A stretch of 64,000 bases of DNA from an uncultured Eisenbergiella sp. (GTDB taxonomy: Bacteria; Bacillota; Clostridia; Lachnospirales; Lachnospiraceae). The position numbers and the translations under genes were made by a program. Under the pieces are notes generated by a model. That model worked only from the letters and a program-made list of their open reading frames with translations, was not told the DNA's origin and searched no databases. Where the stretch lies: assembly GCA_910585455.1 (NCBI GenBank), contig CAJUEL010000012.1, forward strand, positions 45,537 to 109,536, read 5' to 3'. Below, piece after piece: positions 41,828 through 50,632 of the stretch (its first letter is position 1; every line of letters begins with the position of its first letter).

Positions 41828-42682
41828 ATGAAGCATTTTATGATAGTCACCAACCGATGGAAGGATCCCGCACTTGAGACAACGGAAAAAATCCGGCGTT
41901 TCCTCACAGAGGCGGGCTGCCGGGTCACGGTCTATGCGCAGGAGCTGGAAGGAGAGGCGTGGGAGGGCATTCTGAAGCAGGAAAAGGCGGACGGCATGCT
42001 GGTGCTCGGCGGGGATGGGACGCTTTTGCGGGCTGCCCGGGATTCCGTGGAGAGCAAAATTCCGGTGTTAGGCATCAATATGGGCACGCTGGGCTATCTG
42101 ACTGAGGTGGAGCCGGGCAGTCTGTTGGAATCCCTGGAACAGCTTGTGAAGGGAAATTACGGACTGGAGGAGCGGATGCTGCTTACCGGAAAGGTGTTGC
42201 GGGGAGAAAGCATGCTCATGGACGCCCGGGCGCTAAACGACATTACAATCACCAGAAACGGGCATTTGCAGATGCTCTATTTTCAGATTTTCGTCAACGG
42301 AAAGCTGTTAAAGGAGTATCATGCGGACGGCATCATCGTCGCCACGCCAACCGGCTCCACCGGCTATAATCTTTCGGCGGGAGGACCGATTGTGGAGCCG
42401 AATGCGAGCGTGATTTTGCTGACGCCGATCTGTGCCCACACCCTGCAGACGAGGAGTGTGATTTTGCGGGCGGAGGACCGGATTGTGATCCGGATCCGGG
42501 AAAGGGAGGATCGGGAGACCCAGCCGATGGAGGTCAGCTTTGACGGTGATAAAAATGTGGCGCTGTGTCCCGGAGATGAGGTGCGCATCACAAAGAGCAG
42601 CATGGTCACATCCATCATCAAGCTAAAGGAGACAAGCTTTTTGGATGTGCTCAACAGAAAGCTGCGGGAGCAGGCGGTATAA
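41828..42682 (+). CDS. nadK: NAD kinase
   Basis: Phosphorylates NAD to NADP. The 284-residue protein has GGDGTLLRAAR, GINMGTLGYLTEVE, the NDITITR segment and PTGSTGYNLSAGGPI of the family. The 113-base gap before it holds a small palindrome (GGTCCGATGATCCGGACC). argR follows. Confidence 0.95.
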   Translation: MKHFMIVTNRWKDPALETTEKIRRFLTEAGCRVTVYAQELEGEAWEGILKQEKADGMLVLGGDGTLLRAARDSVESKIPVLGINMGTLGYLTEVEPGSLLESLEQLVKGNYGLEERMLLTGKVLRGESMLMDARALNDITITRNGHLQMLYFQIFVNGKLLKEYHADGIIVATPTGSTGYNLSAGGPIVEPNASVILLTPICAHTLQTRSVILRAEDRIVIRIREREDRETQPMEVSFDGDKNVALCPGDEVRITKSSMVTSIIKLKETSFLDVLNRKLREQAV

Positions 42683-42755
42683 AAAGCGCGGTGACCGTTT
42701 TATGGATTGCGATCTACAAGACGGTTACCGGGCAGGACAGGAAGGCAAGATAGAA

Positions 42756-43208
42756 ATGAAACAAAGCAGACATCAGAAAATAGCAGAGCTGGTTTCCAGC
42801 TATGACATAGAGACGCAGGAGGAGCTTGCGGCGCGGCTTAAGGAAGCGGGCTTTACGGTCACGCAGGCGACAGTTTCCCGGGATATCCGCCAGATGAAGC
42901 TGTCAAAGGTATCCACAGGGGACGGAAAGCAGAAATATACGATTCTTTCACAGGAGGGCTCCCTGCATCCGGACAAGTATATCCGGGTCATGCGCGACGG
43001 ATTTGTTTCCGTGGATATGGCGCAGAATATTCTGGTGATGCGTACCGTTTCCGGCATGGCGATGGCGGTTGCGGCGGCGGTGGACGCCATGGAATTTCCG
43101 GAGGTGGTGGGCTGTATCGCCGGGGACGACACGATCATGATGGCGGTCCGTTCCGTGGAGGAAACGAAGATTCTGATGGGAAAAATCAGGGAACTGGTGC
43201 AAAGATAA
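42756..43208 (+). CDS. argR: Arginine repressor
   Basis: Hexameric arginine-dependent regulator. The 150-residue protein has the winged-helix DNA-binding domain (RHQKIAELVSSYDIETQEEL, then TQATVSRDIRQMKLSK) and the C-terminal arginine-binding core with GCIAGDDTIMMAVRS, including the Asp pair that binds arginine. The ATG at 42756 follows AGGAAGG; the frame extends upstream without a better start. recN begins 10 bases downstream. Confidence 0.95.
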   Translation: MKQSRHQKIAELVSSYDIETQEELAARLKEAGFTVTQATVSRDIRQMKLSKVSTGDGKQKYTILSQEGSLHPDKYIRVMRDGFVSVDMAQNILVMRTVSGMAMAVAAAVDAMEFPEVVGCIAGDDTIMMAVRSVEETKILMGKIRELVQR

Positions 43209-43218
43209 GGAGAAAAAC

Positions 43219-44892
43219 GTGTTAGTAAGCTTACATGTGAAAAATCTGGCGCTGATCGAGGAGACGGAGGTGTTTTTCGGAACAGGGCTCAATATCCTGA
43301 CCGGTGAGACCGGCGCAGGAAAATCCGTGATTTTAGGCTCCGTGGCGCTGGCGCTGGGGGCAAAGGCGGATCGGGATATGATCCGGACCGGTGCGGAGTA
43401 CGCGCTGATTGAGCTCAATTTTGAGGTGTCAGAGGAAACGAGGCAAAAGCTTGAGGAGCTGGACATTCCGACAGAGGAGGACCAGGTCATTTTGCAGAGG
43501 CGGATCATGCCGACAAGAAGTGTCTGCCGTGTCAATGGAGAAACGGTGAATACGAAGCTGCTGCGGGAGCTGGCGGGACTTTTGATCGATATTCACGGAC
43601 AGCGTGACAGCCAGGCGCTTTTACAGACGAAGCGGCATCTGGAAATTTTAGACAGCTATGCGGGGGATGGTCTGGCAAAGGAAAAGGAAGCGGTAAAAAA
43701 GGCATGGCAGCGCTATACCGCTCTGGAGCGGGAAATTGAAGAAAACGCGCTGGATGAGGCGGCGAGGAAACGGGAGCTTTCCCTGGCAGCGTATGAGCTG
43801 GAGGAAATTGAAAGCGCGGCGCTTAAGCCCGGAGAGGATGAGCAGCTGGAGCGGGATTACCGGCGCATGGTCAATGGCAGGCGCATTGCAGAGGCGATGG
43901 GAACCGTGTACAGCATGACCGGCTATGACGGGGAACAGGGCGCGGGGGAAGGGATCGGCAGGGCGCTGCGGGAGCTTTCCGGCATCGTTTCTTTTGATGA
44001 TGCGCTGGAAGATTTTTACAGACAGCTCAATGAAGTGGATGCGCTTTTGAATGATTTTAACAGAAGCGTAGCCGATTATATGAATGATCTGGAATTTGAC
44101 GATGAGACGTTTAAAGAGACGGAAGAACGGTTAAACTATGTGAACCGGCTGAAGGATAAATACGGCAATACGATCGAAGAGGTGATCGCTTACGGGAAAA
44201 AGCGTCAGGAGGAAGCAGAGCGCCTTTCCAATCAGGATGAGTGGCTGGAAAGCAAGCGCCGGGAAGCGAAGGCAGCAAAGGAAACCATGCTGATGCATGC
44301 CGGAAAGCTTTCCAGGATGCGCCAAAAAGTATCCCTTACATTCGCAAAGGACATGCAGATATCCCTGCAGGATCTGAATTTTCTGCATGTGGAATTTCGC
44401 GTGGCGTTGACCCAAAAGGAAAGCTGCAGCGCCGATGGGCTGGACGATGCGGTTTTTGAAATTTCCACGAATCCGGGAGAACCGCTAAAGCCACTGGCCA
44501 ATGTTGCCAGCGGCGGCGAGCTGTCCCGCATCATGCTGGCGTTAAAAACGATCACGGCGAAGCAGGAAGCCATCGGCACTTTTATTTTTGATGAAATCGA
44601 CGCCGGCATCAGCGGCAAAACCGCATGGAAGGTTTCGGAAAAGCTGGGATTGCTGGCGAGGACGCATCAGATCATCTGCATCACCCATCTGCCCCAGATT
44701 GCGGCCATGGCGGATCAGCATTTTTATATCGAAAAAAATGCGGTGGACCAAAAAACGGCCACCACGATCACGAAGCTGTCCGAACCGGAGAGCTTACAGG
44801 AATTGGCAAGGCTTTCGGGAGCCGCGCAAATTACAGAGGGCGCGCTGGAAAATGCAAAACAGATGAAGGAATTGGCAGAAAAAAATAAATAG
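43219..44892 (+). CDS. recN: DNA repair protein RecN
   Basis: SMC-like ATPase of double-strand-break repair. The 557-residue protein has Walker A GETGAGKSVILGSV near residue 30, IDIHGQRDSQALL, a long coiled-coil middle with the CXXC-free hinge typical of RecN, and the C-terminal VASGGELSRIMLALK signature plus FIFDEIDAGISG Walker B. GTG start preceded by AAGGAG. Confidence 0.95.
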   Translation: MLVSLHVKNLALIEETEVFFGTGLNILTGETGAGKSVILGSVALALGAKADRDMIRTGAEYALIELNFEVSEETRQKLEELDIPTEEDQVILQRRIMPTRSVCRVNGETVNTKLLRELAGLLIDIHGQRDSQALLQTKRHLEILDSYAGDGLAKEKEAVKKAWQRYTALEREIEENALDEAARKRELSLAAYELEEIESAALKPGEDEQLERDYRRMVNGRRIAEAMGTVYSMTGYDGEQGAGEGIGRALRELSGIVSFDDALEDFYRQLNEVDALLNDFNRSVADYMNDLEFDDETFKETEERLNYVNRLKDKYGNTIEEVIAYGKKRQEEAERLSNQDEWLESKRREAKAAKETMLMHAGKLSRMRQKVSLTFAKDMQISLQDLNFLHVEFRVALTQKESCSADGLDDAVFEISTNPGEPLKPLANVASGGELSRIMLALKTITAKQEAIGTFIFDEIDAGISGKTAWKVSEKLGLLARTHQIICITHLPQIAAMADQHFYIEKNAVDQKTATTITKLSEPESLQELARLSGAAQITEGALENAKQMKELAEKNK

Positions 44893-44905
44893 AAGCGAAC
44901 ATACT

Positions 44906-44938
44906 AAAGAGGACATTATGGCGATGTCCTCTTTGCTT
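44906..44938 (+). terminator. Terminator after recN
   Basis: AAAGAGGACAT pairs with ATGTCCTCTTT across a seven-base loop and is followed by GCTTTT. Confidence 0.75.
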
Positions 44939-45003
44939 TTGATCCTTCTGCGCATTTTTTAACAGGAAAAAAGGAGGACTGCGGATAGAAAGGAAGTGAA
45001 ATT

Positions 45004-46308
45004 GTGGGGAAAAGAGCGGTAATAAAAAGAATATTCCAGGCAGCGATCATTCTTGCCGCGCTGGGAATGGGCAGCGCCTGGATCATTTTTACATGGGAGA
45101 AAATCCCTGCTTCTATTCGGATCAAGGCCGGTGTCAGGCAGGAGCTGAATCTGAATGTGCCGGTCAGCGGCGAGGTATACCTGGAACAGGAGCCGAAGGA
45201 GGAAGCGGTTCCTGCAGCCGGCATGCAGATGCAGCGCGTCAAAAGCGGCGGCAGCATTTCTGTCAATTTAAAAGAACCGGTCGTTTTAGTGGCAAACCAG
45301 ATGCAGACCTATAAAATGGATGTGAAGCTGTTCGGCGTGATCCCGTTTAAAACGGTGGATGTGCAGGTGATTCCCGATGAAATGCTGATTCCTGCCGGGG
45401 TGCCGATCGGGATTTATGTCAAAACGGACGGAATTTTAGTCATCGCGGAGGGCGAGTTTGAAGGCTTTGATCATATGCGCAAGGAACCGGCAAAGCATCT
45501 TTTGCAGGAAGGGGATTACATTCTCGGTGTGGACGGAAACGAAGTGGAGAGCAAAGCGGCGTTTATGGAATTTGTTGCCGCCTCCGGCGGAGAGGAGATG
45601 GTTTTAACCATCCGCCGGAAGGAAGAGGTTTTTGATGTAAAAGTCAAGCCGGAACAGAATGTGGCGGGGGAATACAAGCTGGGGATCTGGATACGGGATA
45701 ACGCGCAGGGGGTGGGCACCATGACATATCTGGAGCCGGATAACAGCTTCGGGGCACTGGGGCATGGCATCAACGATACGGACACCACGCTTTTGATGGA
45801 GGTGAAGAGCGGAAGTCTGTATAAAACGGAAATTGTCGCGGTGAAAAAAGGAAAGGACGGCACGCCGGGAGAACTGACGGGCGTGATTGATTACAATCTG
45901 AGCAATAAAATCGGTACGGTGGAAACAAATTCGGTGGGAGGAATTTTCGGCACGCTCAATGAGGAGACGGTGGAAAGCATCACAGCCCAGGCGCTGCCCA
46001 TCGGCTTAAAACAGGATGTGCGCACGGGAAGCGCCCGGATTTTGTGCTGTGTGGATGGTAACAGCACGCCCCGGCAATATGAAATAGAAATCAAGGCGAT
46101 TCATCTGGACCATGACAATGTAAACCGGGGGCTGGAAATTCAGGTGACGGATCCACAGCTTTTGGAACAGACCGGAGGGATTGTGCAGGGGATGAGCGGA
46201 TCTCCGATTTTGCAGGATGGAAAAATCATAGGGGCTGTGACCCATGTGCTGGTGAATGATCCGACGAGAGGGTACGGGATATTTATTGAAAATATGCTTT
46301 CCCAGTAA
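45004..46308 (+). CDS. spoIVB: SpoIVB signalling peptidase
   Basis: SpoIVB is the secreted serine peptidase that triggers pro-sigmaK processing during sporulation. The 434-residue protein has an N-terminal membrane anchor (FQAAIILAALGMGSAWIIFT), a PDZ domain around residues 140-215 (LLQEGDYILGVDG) and an S55 peptidase domain with His254 in GALGHGI and the nucleophile Ser398 in GMSGSPI. It lies just after recN, as in other Clostridia and Bacilli, but spo0A, the usual next gene, is not downstream here. Confidence 0.94.
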   Translation: MGKRAVIKRIFQAAIILAALGMGSAWIIFTWEKIPASIRIKAGVRQELNLNVPVSGEVYLEQEPKEEAVPAAGMQMQRVKSGGSISVNLKEPVVLVANQMQTYKMDVKLFGVIPFKTVDVQVIPDEMLIPAGVPIGIYVKTDGILVIAEGEFEGFDHMRKEPAKHLLQEGDYILGVDGNEVESKAAFMEFVAASGGEEMVLTIRRKEEVFDVKVKPEQNVAGEYKLGIWIRDNAQGVGTMTYLEPDNSFGALGHGINDTDTTLLMEVKSGSLYKTEIVAVKKGKDGTPGELTGVIDYNLSNKIGTVETNSVGGIFGTLNEETVESITAQALPIGLKQDVRTGSARILCCVDGNSTPRQYEIEIKAIHLDHDNVNRGLEIQVTDPQLLEQTGGIVQGMSGSPILQDGKIIGAVTHVLVNDPTRGYGIFIENMLSQ

Positions 46309-46346
46309 AGCAGCGCTCTTTGCACCAGCTAAATGTCCCACTTTGA

Positions 46347-46380
46347 AAAGCGGCTTCTCCCTTTTGGTGGAAGCCGCTTT
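46347..46380 (+). terminator. Terminator-like stem-loop after spoIVB
   Basis: AAAGCGGCTTC pairs with GAAGCCGCTTT across a 12-base loop. A short T run lies within the 3' arm. Confidence 0.65.
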
Positions 46381-46601
46381 CCGAAAAGAAATGCGCCTGT
46401 CACAAATAGATTTCAAATTGTTACGTTCTCCTGCCCCATGAAAATGGACTATAAATTTATATCGGCAGATACAAAAACTGGTTGAAAAAGATGGCCGGAT
46501 AGAATATGATGAAAAAAGGAGGCGGTAAGAAACAGCACCATTGTGGAACGTATGGTTGTTAATTACATACCGGCAGATGAAAAGTAACAAGGGGTGAAAA
46601 T
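46381..46601 (+). other. Intergenic stretch with faint coding relic before the LysR gene
   Basis: No gene is credible here. Two short frames offset by one base (INLYRQIQKLVEKDGRIEYD, then RNSTIVERMVVNYIPADEK with a stop at 46588) read like pieces of a broken protein, with an AAAGGAGG between them. I cannot name the family, and chance is possible. Confidence 0.25.
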
Positions 46602-47498
46602 ATGTATAATCCGCAACTGGAAACCTTCCTGCGTGTGGCGGACGCGGGGAGCTTTAATAAGGCGGCAGAGGAAGCCTATATCACGCCGACGGCTGTCATT
46701 AAGCAGATCAATCTGCTTGAAAAGTCGCTGGAGGTGAAGCTTTTTGAACGGACCCACCGGGGGCTGGTTTTGACGAAGGCGGGAAAATCCTTATATCAGG
46801 ATACAAAATATATCCTCCAATATTGCAAGGATTCCGTGACGCGGGCTCAAAATGCCATGCAGGAGAATGAGAATGTGATCCGGATCGGCAGCTCTCCCAT
46901 GACGCCGGCCCAGCTTTTGATGCAGATGTGGCCGAAAATCCAAGCCCATTGTGGAGCCATCAAATTTGAGATTGTCCCCTTCGAGAATACGCCGGAAAAT
47001 GCCAGGGAAATTCTTGCCAACCTGGGAAGGAAGATTGATGTGGTGGGAGGTATTTTTGACGAAACAATGCTGGATTTACGCTCCTGCGCAGGGCTCGCGC
47101 TGACCAGGGAGCCTTTCTGCTGTGCGGTATCCATCCAGCATCCCCTTGCGGCAAAGGACAGGCTGAAGCTGGAGGACCTCTACGGTGAGAACCTGCTGCT
47201 GATGCGCCGGGGCTGGAGCCGGCATGTGGATGAGCTGCGGGACGATATCTCACAGAACCACAGCCGGATCCATATCATAGATTTTGAATTTTATGACACG
47301 AATATTTTCAACCGCTGTGAGAATACCAGCGATGTGCTTCTGGCGATTCCGGGTTGGGCGAATGTGCATCCGCTTTTAAAGGTGATACCGGTGGAATGGG
47401 AATATGGCATTCCCTATGGTCTGCTTCACTCCCCGAAGCCCGGCAGGACCGTAAAACGGTTCCTCGCCGCAGCCCGTGAGGCGGCGCGGGAACAGTGA
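46602..47498 (+). CDS. LysR-family transcription regulator
   Basis: A 298-residue LysR regulator: winged helix-turn-helix at residues 1-60 (LETFLRVADAGSFNKAAEEA, YITPTAVIKQINLLE, LFERTHRGLVLTKAG), a linker helix, and a periplasmic-binding-type effector domain. AGGGGTG precedes the ATG. It heads the accessory redox/sugar region and points in the same direction as its neighbours rather than away from them. Three promoters downstream carry a shared 63-bp architecture with a dyad near -64, the usual LysR position, so it is the obvious candidate regulator. Its effector is unknown. Confidence 0.9.
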   Translation: MYNPQLETFLRVADAGSFNKAAEEAYITPTAVIKQINLLEKSLEVKLFERTHRGLVLTKAGKSLYQDTKYILQYCKDSVTRAQNAMQENENVIRIGSSPMTPAQLLMQMWPKIQAHCGAIKFEIVPFENTPENAREILANLGRKIDVVGGIFDETMLDLRSCAGLALTREPFCCAVSIQHPLAAKDRLKLEDLYGENLLLMRRGWSRHVDELRDDISQNHSRIHIIDFEFYDTNIFNRCENTSDVLLAIPGWANVHPLLKVIPVEWEYGIPYGLLHSPKPGRTVKRFLAAAREAAREQ

Positions 47499-47504
47499 GA
47501 TATA

Positions 47505-47567
47505 ACCCTTTGGTATAAACTGATGAACAAAACGAGACTTCTTATGAGGTCTCGTTTTGTTTATACT
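47505..47567 (+). promoter_or_regulatory. LysR-type promoter, copy A
   Basis: ACC-N4-GGT dyad at 47505-47514, ACTG, AAC, then ACTTCT at 47537-47542 and -10 TATACT at 47562-47567. Of the 38 bases from the dyad through ACTTCT, 24 are the same in copies A, B and C, and the distance to the -10 is the same to the base. It lies upstream of the hydrolase/AKR gene set. Confidence 0.7.
47529..47558 (+). terminator. Terminator after the LysR gene, overlapping promoter A
   Basis: AAAACGAGAC pairs with GTCTCGTTTT across a ten-base loop, running into TGTTT. It overlaps the -35 part of promoter A, so termination and initiation share sequence. Confidence 0.65.
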
Positions 47568-47568
47568 T

Positions 47569-47602
47569 ATAGAAAACGACAAAAGGATTGTCGTTTCCTA
47601 TA
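47569..47602 (+). repeat. ATAGGAAACGACAA stem-loop at the start of transcript A
   Basis: TATAGAAAACGACAA pairs, with one mismatch, with TTGTCGTTTCCTATA. It sits at the expected transcript start of promoter A. The same stem occurs at 53935 and 57580, and a related one around 9805-9836. Confidence 0.6.
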
Positions 47603-47653
47603 AAAATGCGAACGGAGACGGGGAAGAGATTTTGCGGAAAGGTGGAAGAGCAT

Positions 47654-48760
47654 ATGCGGAGGATGTTGTTCTCAGTTCTTTTCATCGGCATGCTGGGATG
47701 TTTGCCTGGGTGTGGGACAGACAGTAAAACGGAACATTTTGTGGATGCAGAGGTGGAAAGAATAGAGACAGATGAAACGGAAGCGGACAGGATGGATTCA
47801 GGATTTACTTTGGAGGAGGGCCTTCCAATGGAAAATCAGGCATCACAGGAGCACTCCATGGAGGAAATGCACTCCACGGAGGAAAGATACTCTGTGGATA
47901 CAAAAATCTCAGAAGTAATGTCAGATCCGGTCTTTGGTGATTTCGGAAGACTGATCTTTCCGGTGAACAGCGGGTACTATAGCGGAGATACGCTGGGGAA
48001 CTTAAGGCTGACCTGGTACAATAACATTGACCCGGAAAAGACAGTAGAAATTGCAAATTATCTGCGGGACCATGCGGCGGCAGGGGATACCGTTTTTTAT
48101 AATATTTACACGGAAGAAGAGAAAGCCGCAGACCCGGCGAAGGAAAATACCGGGATGTTCTTCTTTCAGGGGAAGGCGGGGGAAAAGTTCGCCGTCTGTA
48201 ACGCAGGGGGCGGGTTTGCTTATGTGGGAGCCATGCATGACAGCTTTCCCCATGCGCTTGAGCTGTCGAAGATGGGCTACAATGCCTTTGCCCTGATTTA
48301 CCGTCCCGGCGCTCAGACGGCCTGTGAAGATCTGGCGCGGGCCATCAGCTTCATTTTTGAGCATGCAGAGGAGCTGGAGGTGGATACGGACTGCTATTCC
48401 CTGTGGGGAGGCAGCGCGGGGGGAAGAATGGCGGCGTATCTGGGCACCTATGGCACAGCGGCCTTTGGCGGGGACGACCTGCCAAAGGCAGGAACTGTGG
48501 TCATGCAGTATACGGGGCACAGCGAATATAGCGAGACGGATCCGCCCACCTATGCCTGTGTGGGGGCAAATGACGGGATCGCGGGCTGGCGCACCATGGA
48601 GGCCCGTCTTGACGCCATGGAAGAAGAGGGAATCCCTACGGAATTCCATGTATATGACGGGCTGCGCCATGGCTTCGGCTTAGGGACGGGAACCGTGGCC
48701 GAGGGCTGGATTGAGGATGCTGTGGCCTTTTGGGAAACGCAGGCAGCGGCTCAGGAATAA
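47654..48760 (+). CDS. Secreted alpha/beta-hydrolase lipoprotein
   Basis: A 368-residue lipoprotein (MRRMLFSVLFIGMLGCLPGC; lipobox LPGC) with an acidic linker and an alpha/beta-hydrolase domain of the esterase/feruloyl-esterase-like type. The nucleophile Ser254 is in WGGSAGGRMAAY, an Asp in CVGANDGIAG and the His in GLRHGFGLG. The ATG at 47654 follows GGTGGAAGAG. It is the first gene after promoter A and likely acts outside the membrane on ester substrates; the true substrate is unknown. Confidence 0.8.
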   Translation: MRRMLFSVLFIGMLGCLPGCGTDSKTEHFVDAEVERIETDETEADRMDSGFTLEEGLPMENQASQEHSMEEMHSTEERYSVDTKISEVMSDPVFGDFGRLIFPVNSGYYSGDTLGNLRLTWYNNIDPEKTVEIANYLRDHAAAGDTVFYNIYTEEEKAADPAKENTGMFFFQGKAGEKFAVCNAGGGFAYVGAMHDSFPHALELSKMGYNAFALIYRPGAQTACEDLARAISFIFEHAEELEVDTDCYSLWGGSAGGRMAAYLGTYGTAAFGGDDLPKAGTVVMQYTGHSEYSETDPPTYACVGANDGIAGWRTMEARLDAMEEEGIPTEFHVYDGLRHGFGLGTGTVAEGWIEDAVAFWETQAAAQE

Positions 48761-48776
48761 TATGGAGGATGAGGAA

Positions 48777-49643
48777 ATGGAGAATGTGAAAATGGAATAT
48801 GTGACCCTGAACAACGGGGTGAAAATGCCGATTCTGGGATTTGGAGTCTATCAGATCACGGATCCTGTGCAGTGTGAACAGGCAGTGGTGGATGCAATTT
48901 CCCTGGGATACCGGCTGATTGATACCGCGGCATCCTATGGCAATGAAGAAGCGGTGGGCCGTGCCATCAAACGCTGCGGGGTGCCGAGAGAAGAGCTGTT
49001 CATCACCACGAAGCTGTGGATTTCGGATACCAGCTATGAAGGAGCAAAAGCGGCTTTTGGAAAGTCACTGGACAGACTGGGGCTTGACCATCTGGATCTG
49101 TATCTGATTCATCAGCCCATGAACGATTACTATGGCGCATGGCGCGCCATGACGGAGCTTTACAAAGAAGGAAAAATCCGGGCCATCGGCGTATGCAGCT
49201 TCTATCCTGACCGTCTGGCTGATCTGATCGCCTTCAATGAAGTGGCGCCCGCGGTGAACCAGGTGGAGACGAATATTTTCTTCCAGCAGAGAAAGGCCCA
49301 GGAGACCATGCGGGCAAAGGGCGTACAGATGGAAAGCTGGGCTCCCTTTGCGGAAGGCCGGGGGAACCTGTTCGAGAATCCGGTGCTGAAATGTATCGGT
49401 AAAAAATACGGGAGAAGCGTGGCCCAGATCGTCCTGCGCTGGCAGATCCAGCGGGGAATCGTATGTATTCCCAAAAGCGTGAAAAAGGAGCGGATGGAGC
49501 AGAACATCCGGATATTCGACTTCGAGCTGTCGAGGGATGATATGGAGCTGATTGCCGCTCTGGATACGGAAAAAAGCGCATTCTTCGACCACAGGGATCC
49601 GGCGGTGATCGATATGCTGGCAGGCCTGGTGCGCAAGGTCTGA
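48777..49643 (+). CDS. Aldo/keto reductase
   Basis: A 288-residue NADPH-dependent carbonyl reductase of the AKR fold. The catalytic tetrad is complete: Asp49 and Tyr54 in LIDTAASYGNE, Lys79 in ITTKLW, His112 in LYLIHQP. NADPH-binding IPKSVKKERMEQN is near the C-terminus. The ATG at 48777 follows GGAGG; the ATG at 48762 is possible. It sits 16 bases after the hydrolase gene in the same predicted transcript. Confidence 0.9.
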   Translation: MENVKMEYVTLNNGVKMPILGFGVYQITDPVQCEQAVVDAISLGYRLIDTAASYGNEEAVGRAIKRCGVPREELFITTKLWISDTSYEGAKAAFGKSLDRLGLDHLDLYLIHQPMNDYYGAWRAMTELYKEGKIRAIGVCSFYPDRLADLIAFNEVAPAVNQVETNIFFQQRKAQETMRAKGVQMESWAPFAEGRGNLFENPVLKCIGKKYGRSVAQIVLRWQIQRGIVCIPKSVKKERMEQNIRIFDFELSRDDMELIAALDTEKSAFFDHRDPAVIDMLAGLVRKV

Positions 49644-49679
49644 GAGCAGCGGGATGTCCAAAGAAAGGATGGAAAGAAA

Positions 49680-50003
49680 ATGGCAGAAAAACAAACGGCA
49701 GGAAGAGATAAACTGGGTAATCTGGCTCCCCAATTTGCGGAATTGAATGATGATGTACTGTTCGGACAGGTGTGGTCGAGGGAAGAGCAGCTTTCCGCCC
49801 GCGACCGCAGCATGATTACGATTGCGGCGCTGTTCTCGGCGGGGCTGTACCCTCAGCTGAAATCCCATCTGGTACTGGGCAAGGCTCATGGAGTCACAAA
49901 GGAGGAGGCGGTGGAAATCGTCACGCAGCTGGCATTTTACTGTGGATGGCCAAAGGCATGGAGCACATTTCCGATGATCCAGGAAGTATATGGGGAGGAA
50001 TGA
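49680..50003 (+). CDS. Carboxymuconolactone decarboxylase family protein
   Basis: A 107-residue all-helical CMD/AhpD-fold protein (LSARDRSMITIAALFSAGLY, then HLVLGKAHGVTKEEAVEIVT, QLAFYCGWP). The CXXC pair of AhpD peroxidases is absent, as only one Cys is present, so peroxidase chemistry is unlikely. These proteins commonly neighbour aldo/keto reductases and flavin enzymes in Clostridia. Function here is inferred only as part of the redox set. Confidence 0.85.
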   Translation: MAEKQTAGRDKLGNLAPQFAELNDDVLFGQVWSREEQLSARDRSMITIAALFSAGLYPQLKSHLVLGKAHGVTKEEAVEIVTQLAFYCGWPKAWSTFPMIQEVYGEE

Positions 50004-50038
50004 AGTACAAAAGTAAACTTTTATACGATTGACTGGTA

Positions 50039-50056
50039 TGCGCGCCAAAGCGCGCA
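50039..50056. repeat. Short GC hairpin, copy 2
   Basis: TGCGCGCC-AAAG-CGCGCA, identical to the hairpin at 22652 on the other strand, with shared flanking GGTA. It lies directly before the ribosome binding site of the next gene. Confidence 0.7.
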
Positions 50057-50069
50057 GGGAGGTGTAAAA

Positions 50070-50519
50070 ATGAGCATTTTATTCATCAATGGAAGCCCGA
50101 ATAAGGGAGGGAACACTGTGAAGCTGGCTGAAAGGCTCCTTGCAGGGAAGGTATACGATACCCTGCATCTGGTGGACTATAAGCTGTACAGCTATGGACA
50201 GCAGTTTGAGGATGACCAGTTTCAGGAAATCGCAGACAGAATGAAGGAAGCGGAAGGCATCGTGATCGGTTCGCCGGTTTATTGGCACAATATGAGCGGT
50301 GCGGTCCGGAACCTGATTGACCGCTTTTATGGGCCTGTGAGCGCGGGCGCATTATCCGGAAGGAAATTTGCGTTCCTGTTTCAGGGAGCGGCGCCGGAAA
50401 AGTGGATGCTGGAAAAAGCGGAATATACCATGAGCCGTTTTGCCCGGATGTATGGCATGGAGTATGCAGGGATGGCGACGAACGGACGGGAGGCAGAAGA
50501 GCTGTCAGGGAAATTCTGA
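50070..50519 (+). CDS. NADPH-dependent FMN reductase/flavodoxin-like protein
   Basis: A 149-residue cytoplasmic flavodoxin-fold protein. FMN phosphate loop FINGSPNKGGNTVKL at the start; GSPVYWHNMSGAVRNLIDRF forms the second flavin-contact region. GGGAGGTG precedes the ATG. It is in the predicted redox operon after the CMD protein. The electron partner is unknown. Confidence 0.87.
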   Translation: MSILFINGSPNKGGNTVKLAERLLAGKVYDTLHLVDYKLYSYGQQFEDDQFQEIADRMKEAEGIVIGSPVYWHNMSGAVRNLIDRFYGPVSAGALSGRKFAFLFQGAAPEKWMLEKAEYTMSRFARMYGMEYAGMATNGREAEELSGKF

Positions 50520-50632
50520 GGATGGACAGCGGATCGAGGGAGAAACAGGTTTCTGACCGTGAAGCAAACAGGAACGGGAAAAGGAGCCTTTGTGTTTCCG
50601 GTCAGAGTTAAAATGAAAAGGAGAACCTTACA

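Noticed and set aside
46381..46601. Possible recombinase remnant before the LysR gene
   Set aside because: Two short frames look protein-like, but I could not match them to a family. Kept only as a low-confidence relic.
49680..50003. AhpD-type peroxidase for the CMD family protein
   Set aside because: The CXXC motif needed for AhpD activity is absent.
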